From positions 717,161 through 781,160 of the forward strand of contig JACGCK010000010.1 of assembly GCA_014925825.1 (NCBI GenBank): a stretch of 64,000 nt of DNA. Direction: 5' to 3'. The notes below the pieces were generated by a model. It saw only the letters and a list, made by a program, of their open reading frames with translations, had not been told where the DNA came from and ran no database searches. This document shows positions 24,781-35,779 of the stretch, in pieces; position 1 is the first letter of the stretch; every line of letters begins with the position of its first letter. Both the position numbers and the translations under genes were made by a program. The DNA comes from Pholiota molesta. Taxonomy: Eukaryota; Basidiomycota; Agaricomycetes; Agaricales; Strophariaceae.

Positions 24781-26748
24781 AAGAATTTTGCAACAGACCC
24801 TGGTCCGACGGAAAATCTAAAACAGGCGCGATTAATGTGCAAAATTCGAAAAATGGTGAAGCACCCCCAAAGTTCCCACGGCCACTGCGCGCGACAACCC
24901 GCACAAACTCGACCCATTTCTCTTTCTCCCCTTTTCTGCGGCCTGGGCGGACGCAACATCCACGCCGACCATCTCGCGAGACAAAGAACATATAAGTCGT
25001 GCCACAATCTTCAATTTGCTATCTTGCTTGATCCCCTTGTCCCAAATTTAAGCCTTATCCGACGGTTATCGGCGTCACTCACTCAGCGCTTCTTCTGACA
25101 TATACATACGCTGTGTCCATGTAAAAGACAGGTTTTTCTTTACGTCCCATTTCACCAAGCTGCATAATTTGTGTGCTCTGCACGACCATCTGCATATCTG
25201 TCTTCCAAGCATCTGGACATCGCACCTCTTTTCTTCCGATTGGGCAAGCTTATTCAAGGCCGACAAAGATCTGATCCGTGACTAGTTGACTAGTACGCCG
25301 TTTACACTTCGAACTAATCTGACATACAAACTATTTAGGAACCCGACAATGGTGGAACTCCCGACAGGACAGACCAACCTAACGATAGAAGCACGCCCAC
25401 GATAAGGCCAATTGCAAGTATACTTTAATTTTGGTGCACTCCAATACCGAATAACTCTAGTGTAGCCCGGGCGCCAACCCGGACAACGGTCTCAAATCTG
25501 GTCCGGGCTAAGCACTAGGAAAACTAATTTTGGGATTTGACGTCGCTATTCTCGCACACTCTCACGTCGCGCTTCATAGCCAGCCTGCAAACGCGCCTCC
25601 GTCGAGTTTGTTCCTCGGATGACCAGGATATTGCGCGCAGGTAAACCCCAACGCGTATCTATGAACCCGAGTAACCCAATATCTGATAATTCACTCTAAT
25701 CATCATTAGCTGAGCAACAAGTTCGGCGCCAGTTTCCGTGAGTCTGAGATTCCATGTATGGTTTGGGAAAAGGTTCACTGGCGTCGATGGGCCGCAGAAT
25801 TCTGCAGATCCTTCGCCGGCCAGCTGACATGGGAATATGACGCTCAGATACCGAGGTACAGGTAAGAAGTCGACCCAACCAACGAGGTTTCTTTTTGAAC
25901 AGTCTATTCCGCGGGCCAGTATGAAGTATCTATTCCACTAAGTAGTCCCCTTCAGGGTCCGGCGCAGCTCAAGTATTTGGACGACGTGGAGACGAGCTGC
26001 AGGTGGGCGCGGAGAGTGGTTATCGTCGATTGGTATTTTGTGAATGGTGGCACCAAAGAAAATCATCGTACAGAGCGGGAAATAGAAAACAATTCGGTAT
26101 GACTAAAAATAAGCACCAGGCGAGCGAAATTCTAGTTCCCTCAAAGAGTCAAGCGGCTCAAGCCAAGCAAAAACCCACTCTAAGCTGGTATAAGTGGTTC
26201 TGCGTCGCTCTGCCCAGCACTGCGGCAAATATGCACTGAGATGGAAATGCTGCAGCTCAGAATGCCACAGATTGGCTCATACCAATCTCACATATTGGTA
26301 GTCATTGCGATCCTTCAAAGCTCTGAAGCAGCAAGAGGCTGGAGCTTTTCCACTCATCCTATGCACATTTAGCCTGACTGGTCCTTAGGTGGTGGGTGAA
26401 GAGATAGGTGGCAAAGGGGGCACCGTACCGAGGCGTAGAGGATTTAGGAACACAGAGGAGCATTATAATTTATAGTCAGAAAGTGTATTTATAGGTCCGA
26501 TTTAAATGAAATCCCCTCATCCTACGATAACGTCTCCATCCTACGGTCCCGGATTCCTACCACAGCAGATTCAGACCACAGCCCGATACAGAAAGCTAGC
26601 AGATAGGCACAGAGGCGCTCATGAAAAAACAGCAAAAATCTGCACAGATCTAGGAAAAGTAGGTTTTCCTTGGGAGTCAAGACTAAAATTTAACTTTGTT
26701 ACTTGAAGCCTGAGGCCTGAAGGACTTCGTGGCTGCTCAGGGCAAAAC
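24781..26748. other. intergenic
   Basis: This holds the ATP-citrate lyase 5' flank and about 1.5 kb without a recognised gene. Short frames at 25075-26239 have no family resemblance. Confidence 0.45.
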
Positions 26749-26757
26749 AAAAAAAAA
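26749..26757 (-). terminator. RNA polymerase III terminator of tRNA-Ala
   Basis: Nine A on the plus strand (T9 in the transcript sense) lie about 21 nt beyond the 3' end of the tRNA at 26779. Confidence 0.5.
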
Positions 26758-26778
26758 GTCAGGTTTTACTTCTGAAAT

Positions 26779-26863
26779 GGACGCATTGGGAATTGAACCC
26801 AACACCTCTCGCAAACCATATCAAATGCTAAGCGAGCGTGATAACCAACTACACCATGTGCCC
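26779..26863 (-). tRNA. tRNA-Ala (AGC), with a 12-nt intron
   Basis: Read on the minus strand, the acceptor GGGCACA pairs with TGCGTCC. The D stem is GTG/CAC, the anticodon stem CTCGC/GCGAG, and the T arm TTGGG-TTCAATT-CCCAA. The anticodon is AGC (26829-26827). A 12-nt intron (26825-26814) sits at the canonical position after base 37. The G3-U70 pair that marks alanine tRNAs is present. One acceptor pair, A5-C68, is mismatched. The gene lies in opposite orientation about 165 bp before the decarboxylase start. Confidence 0.9.
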
Positions 26864-27028
26864 ATTGAATTACCAAGTGTCCAAAATTATTCAAGTGTTT
26901 CTTTCAATGATACTTACCTAACCATCTTGTCTCGCAATTTGTTTCGCTTTCGCGGAACGTCATTATGACCTACTCACCATGGCTTACCACTGCCTACCAT
27001 CGACATCTTTCACCAAAGTCCATTCACA

Positions 27029-30000
27029 ATGTCCGATACAAGCTCAAGCTATGACCCATCGTCCTTCAATCTCCACGGGGCCCTGTCGGCCTGGTTCCTC
27101 GGACCACAGGCAGAGAACGCCGCCCTGCTCAAGGATCTCTTCAACCAGGTCCTAGACACCCATGCGCAAGCACGGCAAGCGTATCACCCCGAAGACGGCG
27201 CGCTCACCACGCCCGACATCCAGGAATCCGCCGCGTTTCAACAAGCCACCCGCACCCTGCGCCGGGAGGTCACAAGGCTCGCGGAGCTCTTGAAAGCGAA
27301 ATCCATCCCGCTCTATTCTCCAAGATACGCGGGCCACATGGTGTTCGAGCCCAGCCTGCCGTCGATGCTTGGCTGGCTGGCAGCGATGCTGTTCAACCCG
27401 AATAATGTGGCCTTTGAGTCGAGTCCGGCGACGACTTCGCTTGAACTCGAGGCGGGCATGCAGCTTTGCGATATGATAGGGTATTCGAGAGAGGGCCAGA
27501 TTCGGCCATGGGGGCATATCACCTGCGACGGTACCGTCGCCAACCTGGAATCCATGTGGTGTGTATATTTTCCGCCATCGACAATTACCACTAAATTCTC
27601 GTTTGAAGGGCTGGTAAGTGGATAACTCAATCCGTTTCAATGGAGTTCGTGCACTAAAATCACGGTATTAGCCCGCAATCTCAAATTCTATCCGATCGCT
27701 CTGAAGGAAGCCATGCATCCCCAGGGACCTCTGGCTTTCATCGCGGACGTATTTCAGATCCACAGATGCGCCACTCCGTACAAAATGTCGCTTTTCTACG
27801 ATCTAAGCGCTTGGGACTTGCTTAATCTACGTCCAGAAGAGATCCTTTCGATAGCGAACCGACTTCATACGGAATTCGGGATCTCGTCAACCTTCTTAGA
27901 TAAATCCCTCGCGCCCTATCTCATCCAGTCGCGCGGCAAGGACGTCTACGAAGCGAAGTATGAAATTAGAGACTCGATACAATACTTGATCTCTAGCACG
28001 AAGCATTATTCATGGCCAAAGGCAGCAGGTAAGTCGGAATATTCACATTTTCGATTATCGTGCTAAGAGCACTTTCAGCGATTACCGGCATTGGGTCCAG
28101 TAATGTTGTCAATATCGCCGTCGACGAGAACGCGCAGATGGACATTGCCGACCTCAGAAAAGCACTCGAAACAAGCATCACTAAGAAACAGGCCGTATAT
28201 GCAGTGGTGGCCGTTATCGGGTCTACCGAGGAAGGCGCTGTCGATCCACTGGATAAAATAATCGAGCTGCAGAAATTCTTCCAAGCCAGAGGGTTGTCGT
28301 TCGTCGTCCACGCAGGTGCAGCCTGTCCCCATGTACCGGTTTTCGAGTTCTGTGCTGACTCCAAAATCAGATGCCGCTTGGGGTGGGTACTTTGCGTCCA
28401 TGATCAGAGACAAACCCCAACATGACATCGGCGACGGCGTACCCTCCTCGGCCGACGAGGGATTTACTACTGATACTGGCGCTCCGGCGTTATCGATGTT
28501 GAAAGAGCACACGCAACGCCAACTGGAAGCACTTCACGAAGCAGACTCTGTCACCGTCGATCCCCACAAGAGCGGATATTGTACCTATCCTGCAGGTGGT
28601 CTAGTTTAGTCCAATTTCTGCATTTCATTCGATTGAATTAACGCCGTCGTTGTATCTAGTGTTATATGGATGGTCGCTTGAGGCATATGGTGACCTCGAC
28701 GGCTCCGTACCTCAACCAAGGGAAGGATGGTGAAAGTATTGGCACGTGTGGCGTTGAAGGAAGGTAAGTTTAAGCTTTAGTTTCTCTAAAACAAGGCGCT
28801 CATGAACAATTCTTGTCGGGTAGTAAACCGGGCGCATCTGCTGCATCGGTGTATCTGCATCATAAAGTCGTGGGTTTGCATAAAGAGGGGCATGGGAGGT
28901 TACTGAGTGAAGTGTGTTTCAACTGTGCCAGAGTGAGCGCCTAACCACTATCCTGACCGATACGTTATCTAAGCGCCCGGCGATTATCTCCCACAGATCT
29001 CAGCCCACTGGGCGGCGATGTCGGATTCTTCCACGCCTTATCTGGTCGTCCCTTTGAACAAATTAAGGAACGAACCAAATGAGGCCCTCGTCGAGCAAGA
29101 GAAGAAGTTCATCGCCGAGAACATCATCGGCAAGTCGCATCGCGCCATCGTCGACAATCCCGACCCGGAGGTTGTAAGTGAGATGCGCTGGCTCGGCTCT
29201 GGCCTCAACATCAATGCTTTCGCGTGCAACTTCCGCATGCGAAACCTCATAGACCCTGATGTCTGGGAAGTCAATGACGACGTGGAAGAAGCGAATTACC
29301 TCAACCGCTGTATCTTCGAGAGGCTGTCGGTAACTCGAGTCGACGATGACCCGTTGACCAAGCCTATCTACATCACTTCGACGACGTTCGCGCCGGATGA
29401 CTATGGGAAGTGTTTGACGACCTTTAAGAAGAGGCTGGGTTTGGAGACGGCGTCGAACCAGAGTCTTTTCGTTTTAAGGAACGTCGTGATGTCGCCCTTC
29501 CAATTAACCGCAGATTTTGCGGGACATATCGCTGATATATTTCGGCGAACGCTCGTTGAAGAAATGGAGGTAAGCATGACAATAAAATCAAGAGACCCCC
29601 CAAAGATAACCACGTATGCGCCGTGCAGCATGTTGTCGCGCGCAATACCGTGCATCCGCAAGAGCATACCTTCATCATGCAAGGAACAGACAAGCTCTTC
29701 CTGATCTATCGGCCTCTCTTTCACAAAGCGAATGCGCGGCAGCAACTTATCATCAGTGCCGACATGGCCAGTTTACAGTGGACCCGCTATCTCAACACTA
29801 AGGATGCTCATCCCAACGATGTCTTTACATACAATATTCCTTTTGCCACTATAGAAGATATTGTGACTAACACTACCATCGATGGATATATTTACAGGAA
29901 GTGAGTCTCATTTCTTGAAAAATATATGCGAACTCGAATTAAATCTAAATTTAGGGGAACCGTCGTTGAACAATGCACGCTTACGAACGTCCTAGTCATA

Positions 30001-30609
30001 AAAAACAGATCTCTATCCTCCAAATGGAGGGACCCAGATTATCCTGAGAACTACTTCCCGTTCTATCTCTACGGCACCTCAGACGAACAGCACATCGACC
30101 ACATGCTGCTCAAAGCGCCCAACGCGCAGCTCATGGCGCAAAGAATAGAGCTCGCCCTCGATCTCCCTCTCGACGAAGAAGAACTGGGGAACGGGCTCCT
30201 CCTTTACGCCCTCGCCCATGAACGCTCCATGCAGCCTTTTGGCGACGACAACCCGCCGTCTTTCTTTGCGCCTGGCGCCGTATTCCAAGTCCGGATCTTC
30301 CCCGACCCCTTTTCCGAGATCGCGACGGCCCACGGCCCGGGATTAGCGCCCAATTTTGATGCGGCGTCCTCGTCCGTCGAGGAGTACCTGAATCTGTCTG
30401 CGGAAGCTTTTCAACCCCTCGCCATTGGGACGATGAGGCTTGGCCCTGATATGTTTGTTGATTATACTGATTTGAACAAGCAGGATTTCAGGGCGGAAGA
30501 GAGGATCTCGGGCGATATGAAGAAGGGCATTAGTGAGGCTGCCAGGAGACTGGCGCAGCCTGCTGCTTCTTTTGCTTCTCAGTCAGAGCAACCGACGGTG
30601 GTGAATTAG
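27029..30609 (+). CDS. non-canonical aromatic L-amino acid decarboxylase (PLP-dependent)
   Basis: Ten exons join in phase: 27029-27558, 27609-27613, 27672-28028, 28079-28315, 28371-28603, 28660-28763, 28824-28932, 28997-29569, 29629-29900 and 29955-30609, giving 1,024 residues. The first 560 or so form a group II PLP decarboxylase: GHITCDGTVANLESMW joined to AARNLKFYP, then the VHADAAWGGYF loop and VDPHKSGYCTYPAGGLCYMD, whose Lys near residue 443 should hold the cofactor. The remaining 450 residues are a C-terminal appendage absent from ordinary decarboxylases. This two-part layout is that of fungal ncAAAD proteins, such as the calcium-activatable enzyme reported from a psilocybin mushroom and the L-tryptophan decarboxylase of Ceriporiopsis. 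Expected reaction: tryptophan, tyrosine or phenylalanine to amine plus CO2. The substrate cannot be read from the sequence. The second exon is 5 nt (see findings). Confidence 0.9.
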
Positions 30610-30698
30610 ATAACGACGCAATGAATTCAACGGTGCTTGCTTGACAAAGTTGTATTTCAAATTTAGACCGTCAAAAACACTTGAACGGTTGATCCGAT

Positions 30699-31033
30699 CT
30701 GAACTTCGCTCGTCGCCTCTCGTCGCCCGTATATGTACGCTCTCCTCGCCCTCGTCTTGCAATGCACGACAGGCGTCACCCTCAATGCATCTCTAGTTCC
30801 ACAATACTTAGATGAGAAACACATAGAAATGGGGATATATACTGGAGGTTAGTTCGCTGCGGAAAATGAGTAAGCCATGCATTACCAAGAGTCGCGGTGC
30901 GTTTGTTGGTAAGCACACTTTGCCCGAGTGCACTGCTTCGAAACCAACAAAGACGTATGCTTCAGCACCTCAACTGTAAACGTCAGAAATTTCCCATATT
31001 GCGTTTGTTGATTCGTCGTGAATGCTCGTAGAT
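30699..31033. repeat. duplicated upstream block A, copy 1
   Basis: This block resembles 35096-35405. Shared pieces in order are ACGCTCTCCTCGCCCTC, GAGAAACAC(A/G)TAGA, a GTTyGCTkCsGrAAATGA stretch, GTTGGyAAGCAC, GCACTGCTTCGAAA-like, ACGTATG, CAGCACCT and TTCGT...AACGCTC-like. It directly precedes the promoter of reductase copy 1, so it is part of the duplicated unit. Confidence 0.55.
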
Positions 31034-31035
31034 TC

Positions 31036-31111
31036 GTCAGATTGATTATCTTGTCTTTATCAGCAAGTAGAATCTGGAAGTTGAGCCTAGAGCACATTGA
31101 CTGCTATAAAA
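31036..31111 (+). promoter_or_regulatory. promoter module of reductase copy 1: conserved box plus TATA box
   Basis: A 30-bp box (31036-31065) ending TTGTCTTTATCAGCA is followed 39 bp later by TATAAAA (31105-31111), then the ATG 77 bp further on. The same box and TATA spacing recur before the other two reductase copies, which supports real promoter function. Confidence 0.6.
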
Positions 31112-31187
31112 TGGCCTCTGGCATTGACAATGCTTCAGCAACATCGATATTAAACCCACACCCAGATACAACATCCCCATAACCAAC

Positions 31188-32145
31188 ATGACAATCTTGT
31201 TAACAGGTGGAACCGGGAAGACAGGCACGCCACTCGCAGACGCCCTACATGCTGCAAAACTGCCATTCATAATCGCAACACGAAGTGGCAAGGCGCCCGC
31301 GCCCTACAAGGCCGTGACTTTTGATTGGAACGACCCAACCACGTTCGAAAACCCTTTCAAGGCCGATCCCAACATTGACCGAGTCTACATTGTCGGCCCT
31401 GTTGGAACAGTTGACCCGTTCACGCCTGTCCGACCATTCATTGACCTCGCCAGATCCAAGGGAGTCAAGCGATTCGTCTTGTTGAGTGCAAGCCAGTTGG
31501 GAGCCAGCGATGGACTTCTAGGCGCCGTTCACAAATATCTCATCGACATCGGTGTTGACTACGCCGTGTTGCGCCCAACCTGGTTCCACGGTATGTCTGC
31601 TACAAGGCTGTTGATTGCCTTGATTGCTGAGCTTTTGTCATAGAGAATTTTGGCACCAGTTTGGCCATCCCCATTCGCGATGGGAATCAAACCTTTTCAG
31701 CTACTAAGGATGGGCGTATTCCTTTCGTGTCCACATCTGACATTGCCGAAAAAGCACTCGAAGCGTTGACGGTGGAGCCGAGCCTCAACAAAGATGTGCT
31801 GATCTTTGGTCCAGAATTACTGTCCCATGACGAGGTATGCGATTGCAAGATACTTCCACAATGAATATGCACTGACCAGAGGAAATTTAGGTCGCCAAAC
31901 TCTTCAGCTCGATCCTCGGACGAGAGATTACTCACAAAAGGATTTCCACCGATGAAGTGGAGAAGATATTTATCGGGTATGGGCTCAGTGATAAGTTTGC
32001 AGCTGGATATTCGAACATGGAGAACAATGTTTCGAAGGGCGTCGAGGAAAATCTGTTCAACTCCAGTGACGACAAGAAATTCGTTGGAAAGCGGAGGTTG
32101 GAGGAATATATCCGAGCCAATCGTGTATTGTGGGTCAAGCAATAG
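31188..32145 (+). CDS. EasG/NmrA-like NAD(P)-dependent oxidoreductase, copy 1
   Basis: Three exons, 31188-31590, 31644-31834 and 31891-32145, give 282 residues. The N-terminus MTILLTGGTGKTG is a Rossmann GxxGxxG nucleotide-binding loop. The rest follows the atypical short-chain (NmrA) fold: a FDWNDPTTF segment, LLSASQ, YAVLRPTWF and a C-terminal IRANRVLWVKQ helix. The best family match is the EasG/FgaFS type of ergot alkaloid biosynthesis, which reduces iminium intermediates. Many fungal members have no assigned substrate. It is the first of three head-to-tail copies directly after the aromatic amino acid decarboxylase. Copies share exon boundaries and differ mostly at residues 70-79, 103-109 and 205-225. 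Reductase activity is inferred; the substrate is unknown. Confidence 0.88.
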
Positions 32146-33217
32146 ACTTGCTGAAATTGACCATCTTCCACATCGTACTTATGAATGTACCAGTAAGTAG
32201 TTGTTAGAGAGATTGGATGCTGAATTTCAACCAACTTCGGCAAAATATTATTCACGGCCCGACAGATTACCTTCTTCCTTCTTCTCCCCCAGCACCAGCT
32301 TCGCATCACCGACCGCCGGGATGATTCGAGACTTCAAAGCTTCACGAAGCAAGTCAATGCAGCCTGCGGCCACCCGACAACGAGGACTCTCCCCTTGCTT
32401 CCTCTGCCACGACTTCAACGCGTCACGCCCAATTCTTAATTGTCGAAGTGCTCAGAGTCTCAGATGAGTACGCAGATCAGGGGAGCCTGGCGAGGTGATT
32501 TGTGAGGGGAAACAGGTAGGTAAGGAAACCACATCGAACGAATGTCGAACACAGTCATTGGCCATCTGGCCAATGAAGCCTCCAGCTGATGGTGCCCGCC
32601 GCTCATCCACAACAAGCAGTGCCTGCTCGTCTGGCGACTGAAAAACCAAGCACTTTATATGAGCGAATTAGGTGAGCGAATTTCCATATCTGTGCGCTTT
32701 TTAGCTAATAGTGCTGATAGGCCGCTCGAACGAACGATTGCGGACTGACGACAGTACGGTCACTGACTTCGCCCTTCCGCAAAAGCCTTGGCGCCAGGCT
32801 CCAGCACATGGCCTCCGCGATGACTCCCCACATCGCCGCGCAGTACTGAGTATGCCCACAACCCAAAAGCTGCCAACGCATACGCTACCCTTCAGCTCGC
32901 CTACTGGGACAGTCTAGCTCTAGCCAGTGACGCTGAATCCGACACTCATCCCGTCTCCGCCACTATACTTAATGTTGGTGGCGCCTTACAGCGGCAACCG
33001 CGTCCGCTATGAGTAGTATCTGTCAATTAGTAAGTGACTCGATTTTGATTTTTGAGCCTTTTTTCTCAGACAAATAAGTTCAAAAAGAATCGACATAGCT
33101 ATGGAATATTGTGTCAAGAATATTGCTGCGAAGTTCTGAAAGGACATGTAAAATCGTCGGCCCATATGACGAATCCAGTTCGCCGACCCCGGTTGCAATT
33201 CGAACCTCGTATGCGTA
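32146..33217. other. spacer between reductase copies 1 and 2
   Basis: No gene of known family was found. This spacer is unrelated by eye to the spacer before copy 3, except for the start of block B at its right end. Confidence 0.5.
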
Positions 33218-33470
33218 TGGGGAGATGATGAAGACCTGAGGAGTACTTACTTCTTGATTCTAAATCCGCAGCTAAATAAGAGGGAGATTGATAATCACAA
33301 CACGTTCATGACACCTGGGTCCTTACGATTGATTTAGATCTGCGCCACATCTGCGCAACACATATCCGCTCGTGGGGTGGGCTCGCGTCGAATCTGCTCG
33401 CGTTCATTCAATGCAGGGATGATGTCGTCAGATTGATCATCTTGTCTTGATCAGCAGGCAGATTATCTTG
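33218..33470. repeat. duplicated upstream block B, copy 1
   Basis: This block resembles 35420-35650. It shares GAAGACCTGAGGA, AAATAAGAGGGAGA, TTGATAATCACAAC, GTTCATGACACCTGGG, TTACGATTGA, GATCTGCGCCA, ATATCCG and GGGCTCGCGTC in order. It precedes reductase copy 2. Block B is missing before copy 1. Confidence 0.6.
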
Positions 33471-33501
33471 TGGGGGGTTGAACCAAGGGCATGCTATAAA
33501 A
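33427..33501 (+). promoter_or_regulatory. promoter module of reductase copy 2: conserved box plus TATA box
   Basis: The 30-bp box (33427-33456) ends TTGTCTTGATCAGCA. TATAAAA (33495-33501) follows 38 bp later, the same spacing as in the other two copies. The ATG at 33565 is 64 bp after the TATA box. Confidence 0.6.
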
Positions 33502-33564
33502 TGGCCTCTGGAATTGAAAATGCTTCAGCAACATCGATATCAAACCCAACATCCCATAACTAAC

Positions 33565-34522
33565 ATGACAATCTTATTAACAGGTGGAACCGGAAAGACA
33601 GGCGCGCCACTCGCAGACGCCCTACATGCTGCGAATGTGCCATTCCTAATCGCGACACGAAGTGGCAAGGCGCCCGCGCCCTACAAGGCCGTGACTTTCG
33701 ACTGGAACGACCCAACCACGTTCGAAAACCCATTCAAGGCCGACCCCAACATCGACCGAGTCTACATCATCGGCCTTATGGGGGTACAGGACCAGTTGAC
33801 GCCTATCCGACCATTCATTGACCTGGCCAGAACCAAGGGAGTAAAGAGGTTCGTTGTGTTGAGTGCAAGCCAGGTGGAACCCGGCGATGAACTTCTAGGA
33901 GCCGTTCACAAATATCTCATCGACATCGGCGTTGACTACGCCGTGTTGCGCCCAACCTGGTTCCAAGGTATGTCTGCTGCAAGCTGTCGATTGCCTTGAG
34001 TTGCTAAGCTTCGAATATAGAGAATTTTGGCAACAGTTTGGCCATCCCCATTCGCGATGGGAATTCAACTGTTTCAGCTACTGGCGATGGGCGTATTCCT
34101 TTCGTGTCCACATCTGATATTGCCGAAAAAGCACTCGAAGCGTTGACGGTGGAGCCGAGCTTCAACAAAGATGTGCTGGTCTTTGGTCCAGAATTACTGT
34201 CCCATGACGAGGTATGCGATTGCAAAGTGTTCCCACAATGAATATGCACTGACAAGAGGAAATTTAGGTCGCCAAACTCTTCAGCTCGATCCTCGGACGA
34301 GAGATTACTCACAAAAGGATTTCCGCCGATGAATTGCACAAGATATTTACTGGGTACGGTGTCAGTGATGAGTATGCAGCTGGATATGTGGACATGGAGA
34401 TCAATGTTTCCAAGGGCGTCGAGGAAAATCTGTTCAACTCCAGTGACGACAAGAAATTCGTTGGAAAGCGGAGCTTGGAGCAATATATCCGAGCCAATCG
34501 TGAATTGTGGATCAAGCAGTAG
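33565..34522 (+). CDS. EasG/NmrA-like NAD(P)-dependent oxidoreductase, copy 2
   Basis: Exons 33565-33967, 34021-34211 and 34268-34522 give 282 residues and have the same lengths as in copy 1. The ATG aligned with the other copies was chosen over an in-frame upstream ATG at 33478, because the TATA box at 33495 would lie inside the longer form. The Rossmann loop GGTGKTG and the family core are intact. Compared with copy 1 the main changes are in the loop after RVYI (IIGLMGVQDQLTP against IVGPVGTVDPFTP), after ASQ (VEPGDE against LGASDG), and in the last exon near the HKIFTGYG segment. No stop or frameshift is present, so the copy should be functional. Confidence 0.88.
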
Positions 34523-35095
34523 AGTCGCCGAAATCGACAACCATCTTTCACATCGTATAAATGTACCAGTAGTTGTTAATGAAACCACAGAGATTGGATG
34601 CTGAATTGAACTCTCGTATGTGTGATGGCTTGAATCTTGAGAAAGATATCATATCAAGAATCCTCCAGGTTCCCGGGCCAAAAATTGCAGCCGTTTGGGC
34701 AAGACGCAATCCATTCGCAACATGGTCTTGAGGCCTGAGGCCTGAGGCTTGAGCTTGAGTGGTCGGCTGTGGTTTCGCGAATGCGGCGGAAGAAGTTTGC
34801 TGATCATGGATGCTTGCGTCCCACCACTAGTGAGGCCGGTGGGCCATGGGCGACTTGCGTCACTAAACATTGTCAACGCTTGACTCTCATTGTGTATAAC
34901 AACCTTAAGAATCTCTCGAATACCTCTTCCATTTGCTAGTTCCTTCTGCAAACTCATCACCAGATGCCCGTACCTCCGATTAGCTGTAAACGCACGGACA
35001 CTTGTCATTCTCGCTGAAGTGTCGTATCGCTATTTCGGAATTCGTCCTCATTTGACTGCATCTTTCTCTAACTATAAAAATGTTCGATTCGATCT
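34523..35095. other. spacer between reductase copies 2 and 3
   Basis: No gene was recognised. A short GCCTGAGGCCTGAGG-type tandem repeat lies at about 34730-34755. Confidence 0.5.
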
Positions 35096-35405
35096 AAACT
35101 CATCGACGACTTGGATATCGCTCTTCGCGCGTCTACAAACGCTCTCCTCGCCCTCAACTTGTAAAAAGCACAACAGGCATCGCCCGCAACGCATCTCTGG
35201 TTTCACAATGGAAGAGAAACACGTAGACACATGTATGGTGGCGGCTAGTTTGCTTCCGGAAATGAATAAGCCATTAACTACGAGCTCCTGAGCGTTGGCA
35301 AGCACCCTTTGCTCGCGTGCTTCTTCGAAAGCAACAGACGTATGTGACAGCACCTAACCTATAAATGTCGCAGTTTTCCCAAATCGTATGCATGAATTCG
35401 TTGTC
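35096..35405. repeat. duplicated upstream block A, copy 2
   Basis: This is the partner of 30699-31033, in the same orientation and order. Here it is followed by block B, whereas before copy 1 it runs straight into the promoter box. Confidence 0.55.
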
Positions 35406-35419
35406 AACGCTCCTACTTA

Positions 35420-35629
35420 TATATGCGGAGCTGGTGAAGACCTGAGGAAGTACTCCTAGAATCTATGTAATTCGGCAGCTTTTAAATAAGAGGGAGATAT
35501 TGATAATCACAACTTGTTCATGACACCTGGGACTTACGATTGAATGAGATCTGCGCCAAATTCACGCAACATATATCCGTTCGCGGACGGGGCTCGCGTC
35601 TGCTCGCGTTCTTTCACTGCAAAGATGTC
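35420..35629. repeat. duplicated upstream block B, copy 2
   Basis: This is the partner of 33218-33426, containing AAATAAGAGGGAGA, TTGATAATCACAAC, GTTCATGACACCTGGG and GGGCTCGCGTC in order. It lies between block A and the promoter box of copy 3. Confidence 0.6.
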
Positions 35630-35704
35630 ATCAGATTAATCATTTTGTCTTAATCAGCACGGAGAATCTCTTGTGGAAAGTTGAACCAAGGACATGCTAT
35701 AAAA
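35630..35704 (+). promoter_or_regulatory. promoter module of reductase copy 3: conserved box plus TATA box
   Basis: The 30-bp box (35630-35659) ends TTGTCTTAATCAGCA. TATAAAA (35698-35704) follows 38 bp later, and the ATG at 35780 lies 76 bp after the TATA box. Confidence 0.6.
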
Positions 35705-35779
35705 TGGCTAGAAAATGCTTCAGCAACATCGATATCAGACCCAGACCAAGATACATACTTACAACATCCCATAACCAAC

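Noticed and set aside
33478..33564. In-frame upstream extension of reductase copy 2
   Set aside because: The longer start would place the conserved TATA box inside the coding sequence, and the other copies align at the ATG of 33565.
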